From positions 1-64,000 of the forward strand of contig CAKSQZ010000004.1 in NCBI GenBank assembly GCA_934486895.1: a DNA stretch of 64,000 nucleotides, given 5' to 3'. The DNA is from an uncultured Eubacteriales bacterium. GTDB lineage: Bacteria; Bacillota; Clostridia; Oscillospirales; Acutalibacteraceae. A program made the translations under genes and the position numbers. Of the stretch, positions 58,917-64,000 are shown piece after piece. Below the pieces are notes generated by a model. That model searched no databases, was not told the origin of the DNA, and worked only from the letters and a program-made list of their open reading frames with translations. The number at the start of each line of letters is the position of its first letter. Within the stretch, counting starts at the first letter, position 1.

Positions 58917-61409
58917 ATGTATAGATTCAACGGATTTACACAGGACGCAAACAATGCATTAAACCTTGCGATCGAATCGGCAGGCGAGCTCGGTCACAAC
59001 TATGTCGGCAGCGAACATATTTTGCTCGGTATCTTAAAAAGCGAACAAACACCGGCGTCAGATACGCTTGAGAGCGTCGGCGTTACAGCGGATAAACTCG
59101 AAGAACTGCTTGAAAGCGAGATCGGCAGGGGCAACCCCGTCCGTCTCGGCCCGCAGGATATGACCCCGACATCAAAGCGTATTTTGGAAGTCGCTATCGA
59201 GTTTGCAAGACAGCTCGGTATGACCGCCGTCAACACGATCCCGCTTTTGCTCTCGGTGCTTAAAGAGGGCAACTATGCAAACCGTTTCATCAGCGAAATG
59301 GGCGCAGATCCGCAGGAGATAGTGTCGAAGCTGCTTGAGGGAGTAGGCGAGGAAAACGCCGCAGGCCACACAGCCGCCGAAACTCGTCACGGTTCAAAAT
59401 CCACCAAAACGCTTGATAAATTCGGCAGGGATCTCACTGCAGAGGCAAAGCAGATGAAGCTCGACCCTGTTATCGGCAGAGCGTCTGAGATCGAGCGTGT
59501 TATTCAGATACTCACAAGACGAACCAAGAATAACCCCTGCCTTATCGGTGAACCGGGCGTCGGTAAGACCGCTGTCGCAGAGGGACTCGCGCTCAAAATT
59601 GCCGAGGGTGAGGTGCCTGAGCCGCTGCGTGATAAACGAGTTGTCGCGCTCGACCTCACAGGCATGATCGCCGGCACTAAATACAGAGGCGATTTCGAGG
59701 AGCGTATTAAATCCGCTATCGATGAAGTCAAGGCGGCAGGCAATATCATTCTGTTTATCGATGAGCTGCACACTATCGTCGGCGCAGGTGCGTCCGAGGG
59801 TTCGGCAGACGCGGCAAACATTTTGAAACCGTCGCTTGCAAGAGGCGATTTTCAGGTCATCGGCGCAACAACGCTCAATGAATACCGTAAGTATATCGAA
59901 AAGGATGCGGCTCTCGAACGCCGTTTCCAGCCTGTGACCGTAGGCGAGCCTTCCAAGGAGGAAGCAGAGCTTATTCTTAAAGGTCTGCGCGATAAATATG
60001 AGGCTCATCATAAGGTCAAGATAACCGATGAGGCTATCAAAGCGGCTGTCGATCTTTCTTCGAGATATATAACCGACCGTTTCCTGCCGGATAAGGCTAT
60101 CGACCTTATCGATGAAGCGGCATCGAAAGTAAAACTTCGTGCGTTCACCGCACCCGACGGAGTTAAGGAAACAGAAGCAAAGCTGAAAGCCGTCAAGGAC
60201 GAGAAGAACGCCGCCATTCAGTCGCAGGACTTTGAAAAGGCGGCAGGACTCCGCGATACCGAGCGCGAGCTTCAGGCAAAGCTCACCGAGGAAAAAGAGC
60301 AGTGGCAGAAGAAAAATTCCGGCGTGACCGAAGAAGTCACCCCCGAAGAGGTCGCCGAGATCGTTTCCGGCTGGACAGGCGTTCCGGTCGCTCAGCTCAC
60401 CGAGGAGGAAAGCGAAAGACTGCTCCGTCTTGAAAGCACACTGCATGAGCGTATCATCGGTCAGGACGAGGCCGTGAGCGCAGTCGCAAGAGCGATCCGC
60501 CGCGGCAGAGTCGGACTCAAAGATCCCAACCGTCCTATCGGTTCGTTCATCTTCCTCGGCCCGACAGGTGTCGGTAAGACCGAGCTCTGCAAGGCGCTTG
60601 CCGAAACGATGTTCGGCGATGAAAACGCTATGATCCGTTTTGATATGTCGGAGTATATGGAGAAGCACACCGTTTCAAGGCTTGTCGGTTCTCCTCCCGG
60701 ATACGTCGGCTACGATGAGGGCGGTCAGCTCACCGAAAAGGTAAGAAGAAAGCCGTATTGTGTTGTGCTGTTTGATGAGATAGAAAAGGCGCACCCCGAT
60801 GTGTTCAATATTCTGCTTCAGATACTTGACGACGGTGTGCTCACCGATTCTCAGGGCAGACATGTCAATTTCAAGAACACAATAATCATCATGACATCGA
60901 ATGTCGGCGCCCGTCTTATCACCGAGAAGAAAAATCTCGGTTTCGGCGAGACTGCCGAGACAACTCATGAGTCGATCAGAGAAGATGTCATGGGTGAACT
61001 CAAACGCAATTTCAGACCTGAGTTTCTGAACCGTGTGGACGATATTATCGTGTTCCATCAGCTCACTCACGACCATATCAAGCAGATTGCGAAGAATATG
61101 CTCGTCAAGCTTTCAAAAAGAGTAGCTGTTCGCAATATCGATGTTGATTTCACCGAAAACGCGATCGAGAAGATCTCCGATGCAGGCTTCGATCCGGTCT
61201 ACGGCGCGCGTCCGCTCCGCAGAGCGATCCAGTCCAAGATCGAGGACGCTCTCAGCGAGGCCATGCTCGACGGCTCCGTTAAACCCGGAGCAAAGATCAC
61301 CTGCGATGTCGATGAAAACGGCGAGTATGTCTTTAAAAAACGCTCATCCGGCCGTCAAAGCGCAAAGGATAAAAAATCCGATACAAAAGACGGCGGCAAA
61401 GCCGAATAA
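58917..61409 (+). CDS. clpC: ClpC, AAA+ unfoldase of the ClpCP protease
   Basis: Unfolds tagged proteins and feeds them to ClpP. The 830 residues have two N-domain repeats (NLAIESAGELGHNYVGSEHI), the first AAA module with GEPGVGKTAVAEGLA, a UVR-like middle domain (NAAIQSQDFEKAAGLRDTER), and the second AAA module with GPTGVGKTELCKALAETMFG. The ATG at 58917 follows AAGGAG, and the previous three codons are an out-of-site extension. It ends the ctsR operon. Confidence 0.97.
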   Translation: MYRFNGFTQDANNALNLAIESAGELGHNYVGSEHILLGILKSEQTPASDTLESVGVTADKLEELLESEIGRGNPVRLGPQDMTPTSKRILEVAIEFARQLGMTAVNTIPLLLSVLKEGNYANRFISEMGADPQEIVSKLLEGVGEENAAGHTAAETRHGSKSTKTLDKFGRDLTAEAKQMKLDPVIGRASEIERVIQILTRRTKNNPCLIGEPGVGKTAVAEGLALKIAEGEVPEPLRDKRVVALDLTGMIAGTKYRGDFEERIKSAIDEVKAAGNIILFIDELHTIVGAGASEGSADAANILKPSLARGDFQVIGATTLNEYRKYIEKDAALERRFQPVTVGEPSKEEAELILKGLRDKYEAHHKVKITDEAIKAAVDLSSRYITDRFLPDKAIDLIDEAASKVKLRAFTAPDGVKETEAKLKAVKDEKNAAIQSQDFEKAAGLRDTERELQAKLTEEKEQWQKKNSGVTEEVTPEEVAEIVSGWTGVPVAQLTEEESERLLRLESTLHERIIGQDEAVSAVARAIRRGRVGLKDPNRPIGSFIFLGPTGVGKTELCKALAETMFGDENAMIRFDMSEYMEKHTVSRLVGSPPGYVGYDEGGQLTEKVRRKPYCVVLFDEIEKAHPDVFNILLQILDDGVLTDSQGRHVNFKNTIIIMTSNVGARLITEKKNLGFGETAETTHESIREDVMGELKRNFRPEFLNRVDDIIVFHQLTHDHIKQIAKNMLVKLSKRVAVRNIDVDFTENAIEKISDAGFDPVYGARPLRRAIQSKIEDALSEAMLDGSVKPGAKITCDVDENGEYVFKKRSSGRQSAKDKKSDTKDGGKAE

Positions 61410-61448
61410 TATCGACAGCGCATCAGTCTGCTGAAAGCACTGTTATGA

Positions 61449-61481
61449 GCCTCCCCTTTTAACACAAAAGGGGAGGCTTTT
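61449..61481 (+). terminator. Intrinsic terminator after clpC
   Basis: GCCTCCCCTTTT (61449-61460) pairs perfectly with AAAAGGGGAGGC (61466-61477), followed by TTTT. Confidence 0.9.
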
Positions 61482-61527
61482 CCGTGGGCAGCCGCATTTT
61501 ATTTTCGCAAAAAATTATTTTATGGTA

Positions 61528-61556
61528 TAGACAAACCAAAAAAATTGTATTATACT
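61528..61556 (+). promoter_or_regulatory. Promoter of the FAD oxidoreductase gene
   Basis: TAGACA (61528-61533) and TATACT (61551-61556) with a 17-bp spacer. Confidence 0.6.
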
Positions 61557-61597
61557 GAATGAAGAATTTAGGAGTTTTACTCATTGGAGTGTGCTAA

Positions 61598-62875
61598 ATG
61601 GACGATCGTTTTTTAAATTACAGCGAAAAGATCCCCGTTAAACAGAAATACAGCCTTATTGTTTGCGGCGCCGGTGTCGCCGGCGTTGCGGCGGCGGTCG
61701 CTGCCGCCCGTCACGGCGTTCGGGTACTTCTGCTTGAGAAGAATCTCAATCTCGGCGGTCTTGCAACAAACGGACTTATCAACTATTTTGTCCCTGCCTG
61801 CAACGGCAGAGGAACAAAGATCATCAAGGGCATGAGCCAGGAGTTCTTTGATCTTTCCATTAAATACGGGTTCGACACTGTTCCCCCGAAGTGGAAGGAG
61901 GACAGCGACACTCCGAAGGACAGGGGCGGTCAGAGATATATCACAGGCTATTCGGCTAATATCTTCGCGCTTGCGCTCACAGAACTTGTTGTCGAGTCGA
62001 AGATCGATCTGCTTGTCGATGTCGATATTTTAGGCCCTGTTATGAACGGCAACCACTGCGAGGGTGTTGTTGTCAACGGTAAGGACGGCAGACGCTATTA
62101 CCCTGCCGACTATGTTATCGATGCAACAGGCGATGCCGATGTTATCTACCGCGCAGGTGTTCCGTGTATCGATGGTAAGAACTACTTTACATATTGCATC
62201 TACAAGGCTGATATTGAGAGCTGCCGCAGAGTTGTTGAGTCGAACAATATCGAAAAGCTCTACGACAGAGCCTATGGCGGAAATATCGACCTTTACGGTC
62301 ATAATCAGCCTGATAATGTTCCGCTCTACAAGGGCACAACAGTCGAAGATGTCAGCGATTACATTATCAGAAATCAGAAGATCCTGCTCGACAGCTTAAA
62401 GGGTGATGAGCGCTTCTCGAGAGATGTTATCATAACCCCGTCGCAGGTGCAGTTCAGAACGACCCGTTGTATCGAGGGCGGTCATGTGTTCAGTGAGGAC
62501 GATGCTTACCGTCATTTTGACGACTCTATCGCCGCTATCTGCGATTTCGACCGCAGAGATTTCCTCTTTGAAGTGCCGTACCGCACCCTTGTTCATAAGG
62601 ACTTTGATAATCTTATCACTGCAGGCAGATGCGCCAGTGCGAAGGGATACGGTTGGGATATTCTTCGTGTTATTCCGCCGGCGATCGTCACAGGTCAGGC
62701 GGCAGGAACGGCAGTCGCCGCCGCTATCGACAGCGACTGCGATATCAATAAGGTCAATATCAAGGCGCTTCAGGCGGCGCTCGAAAAGGATGATCTTATG
62801 ATCCATTTCGATGATAATCTGATCCCCGAGGACCTCGAGCACGCAGGCGAACATTTCGAAAGCGACCATATGTAA
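61598..62875 (+). CDS. FAD-dependent oxidoreductase
   Basis: Flavoprotein of the FAD_oxidored family, substrate unknown. The 425 residues open with the dinucleotide fold CGAGVAGVAAAVAAARHGVR, then VLLLEKNLNLGGLATNGLIN and the ATGDADVIYRAG motif that binds FAD. The C-terminal end (AGRCASAKGYGWDILRVIPP, GQAAGTAVAAAID) closes the FAD site. It has its own promoter and terminator, so it is monocistronic. The neighbour is a sugar ABC transporter ATPase, but no link is shown. Confidence 0.93.
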   Translation: MDDRFLNYSEKIPVKQKYSLIVCGAGVAGVAAAVAAARHGVRVLLLEKNLNLGGLATNGLINYFVPACNGRGTKIIKGMSQEFFDLSIKYGFDTVPPKWKEDSDTPKDRGGQRYITGYSANIFALALTELVVESKIDLLVDVDILGPVMNGNHCEGVVVNGKDGRRYYPADYVIDATGDADVIYRAGVPCIDGKNYFTYCIYKADIESCRRVVESNNIEKLYDRAYGGNIDLYGHNQPDNVPLYKGTTVEDVSDYIIRNQKILLDSLKGDERFSRDVIITPSQVQFRTTRCIEGGHVFSEDDAYRHFDDSIAAICDFDRRDFLFEVPYRTLVHKDFDNLITAGRCASAKGYGWDILRVIPPAIVTGQAAGTAVAAAIDSDCDINKVNIKALQAALEKDDLMIHFDDNLIPEDLEHAGEHFESDHM

Positions 62876-62885
62876 GATGTAAGAT

Positions 62886-62914
62886 AAAAACCTCTGCAAA
62901 AGTAGAGGTTTTTT
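62886..62914 (+). terminator. Terminator after the FAD oxidoreductase gene
   Basis: AAAAACCTCT (62886-62895) pairs with AGAGGTTTTT (62904-62913). Confidence 0.85.
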
Positions 62915-62940
62915 CATGTTCACTATGTAATGCATAACAA

Positions 62941-62968
62941 AAAGACCTCTGCAAAAGCAGAGGTCTTT
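62941..62968 (-). terminator. Terminator of the ABC transporter ATPase gene
   Basis: AAAGACCTCTGC pairs with GCAGAGGTCTTT around AAAA. On the minus strand it follows the stop of the ATPase gene and has a T run. The core is shared with the preceding terminator. Confidence 0.82.
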
Positions 62969-62977
62969 ATTCACAGA

Positions 62978-64000
62978 TTAGTGGCAGATAGCCTGCTCTG
63001 TATCCTTATCGAAGAGGTGAATCTTGTTCGGCTCGAACGCGATCTTGATCTCATCGCCGGATTTAGCGGTTGTCTCAGGAGCAACACGAGCGATCATGTT
63101 GTGGCCCTCGGAATCGAGATACAGATAAGTTTCAGCACCCATAAGCTCGGTGATCTCAACCTTAGCATCAACAATGCCTGCGCTGAACTCTTCAAGGAGC
63201 TTCGGCTCATCGTGGATATGCTCCGGACGAATACCGAGGATAACTTCCTTATCAACATACTGCTCAAGAACGTTCTTCTCGTTCTTATATTCGGGCAGCT
63301 TAATATCGAATTTAATGCCGAGTCTGCGCTTGGTATCCTCAGAGCCGTACTGAACATAATAGTCGTCGCCCTTCTTGATGACCTTGGCATCGATAAAGTT
63401 CATCTGCGGTGTGCCGATGAAGCCTGCGACAAACTTGTTGCAGGGCAGATCATAAAGATGCTGCGGAGTATCGACCTGCTGAATAAGACCGTCTTTCATA
63501 ACGCAGATACGGTCAGCCATTGTCATAGCCTCTGTCTGGTCATGGGTTACATAGATGAATGTTGTGCCGAGACGCTGGTGGATCTGAGCAAGCTCGGTAC
63601 GCATCTGCGCACGCAGCTTAGCATCGAGGTTGGAAAGCGGCTCGTCAAGCAGGAAGACCTGCGGCTCACGAACGATAGCACGGCCGAGCGCAACACGCTG
63701 ACGCTGACCGCCGGACAAAGCCTTCGGCTTTCTTGTGAGATACGGCTCAATGCCGAGGATCCTTGCAGCTTCGTCAACACGGCGCTTGATCTCATCCTTC
63801 GGGGTTTTTCTGAGTTTCAGGCCGAATGCCATGTTATCATAAACCGTCATGTGCGGATAAAGAGCGTAGTTCTGGAAAACCATCGCAATATCTCTGTCCT
63901 TCGGCGGAACATCGTTAACCAGTCTGTCGCCGATATAAAGCTCACCTTCGGAGATCTCTTCAAGACCTGCGATCATACGCAGAGTTGTTGATTTGCCGCA
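62978..64000 (-). CDS. Sugar ABC transporter ATP-binding protein (MsmX/UgpC type), 5' end outside window
   Basis: ATPase that powers one or more carbohydrate uptake systems. The reading frame is open to the edge; the last bases code CGKSTTLRMIAGL, the second half of the P-loop, so the true start lies beyond. Then follow the ABC signature ALSGGQRQRVALGRAIVREP, the Walker B and Glu VFLLDEPLSNLDAK, and the switch His in YVTHDQTEAMTMAD. The C-terminal 100 residues form the regulatory domain of the MalK/MsmX group. Such ATPases often serve several transporters. Confidence 0.95.
   Translation of the reverse strand, partial: CGKSTTLRMIAGLEEISEGELYIGDRLVNDVPPKDRDIAMVFQNYALYPHMTVYDNMAFGLKLRKTPKDEIKRRVDEAARILGIEPYLTRKPKALSGGQRQRVALGRAIVREPQVFLLDEPLSNLDAKLRAQMRTELAQIHQRLGTTFIYVTHDQTEAMTMADRICVMKDGLIQQVDTPQHLYDLPCNKFVAGFIGTPQMNFIDAKVIKKGDDYYVQYGSEDTKRRLGIKFDIKLPEYKNEKNVLEQYVDKEVILGIRPEHIHDEPKLLEEFSAGIVDAKVEITELMGAETYLYLDSEGHNMIARVAPETTAKSGDEIKIAFEPNKIHLFDKDTEQAICH

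Noticed and set aside
59394..60668. 424-residue minus-strand frame opposite clpC
   Set aside because: Antisense shadow of a highly conserved gene with biased codon use; no ribosome site or domain.

Overview
The window looks like a gut Ruminococcus-type member of the Clostridia (Oscillospiraceae). The evidence is a dockerin- and cohesin-bearing extracellular system, a cellobiose phosphorylase, a Gram-positive ctsR-mcsA-mcsB-clpC operon, an ylxM-ffh-rpsP-khpA translation cluster and moderate GC with strong AGGAGG ribosome binding sites. The genus is inferred, not proven.

Layout. (1) 1-9 kb: a dockerin-carrying GH25 muramidase that runs off the left edge, a Nudix hydrolase, two related zinc-ribbon membrane proteins, galU, and a 1161-residue scaffoldin with an unrecognised N-terminal module, five cohesin-like modules, Thr linkers and a C-terminal dockerin. 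(2) 9.9-15.3 kb: a minus-strand glycogen cluster (glgA, malQ, glgP) preceded by a lipoprotein gene. (3) 16-29 kb: a membrane protein, a class B penicillin-binding protein, cellobiose phosphorylase, an initiator tRNA with a one-base insertion in the T stem, YoaK-like and TspO-like membrane proteins, gdhA, tRNA-Leu(CAA) and ylxM-ffh-rpsP-khpA. (4) 29-44 kb: an S51 peptidase, TfoX-domain protein, FkbM methyltransferase, metallopeptidase, rsmE, rsmA, a dCMP deaminase, rpsO, pnp, an O-antigen-ligase-like protein, metG, a Thr-rich membrane protein and proS. (5) 44.5-56.2 kb: a compact podovirus-like prophage with lysis, tail, portal, capsid, scaffold, terminase and lysogeny genes, but no integrase, replication gene or tape measure seen. 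(6) 56.2-64 kb: a candidate small RNA, a 37-residue Cys-rich membrane microprotein, ctsR-mcsA-mcsB-clpC, an FAD oxidoreductase and a partial sugar ABC transporter ATPase.

The genes suggest polysaccharide use: the scaffoldin could display dockerin enzymes, cellobiose phosphorylase gives glucose-1-phosphate plus glucose, GalU makes UDP-glucose, and the glycogen genes build and mobilise a reserve. This linkage is inferred.

The intergenic regions are unusual. They carry several dispersed repeat families: a 276-533 bp element in three copies, CTCGAC/GTCGGG hairpins, CTCCCC...GGGGAG palindromes, and an array of 93-bp units interrupted by one copy of the long element. The most interesting non-coding signal is a four-hairpin RNA of about 155 nt found twice (minus strand near 16.1-16.24 kb and plus strand near 23.97-24.12 kb). 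Each copy lies the same distance from a consensus-like promoter and shows compensatory stem changes; one is the leader of gdhA.
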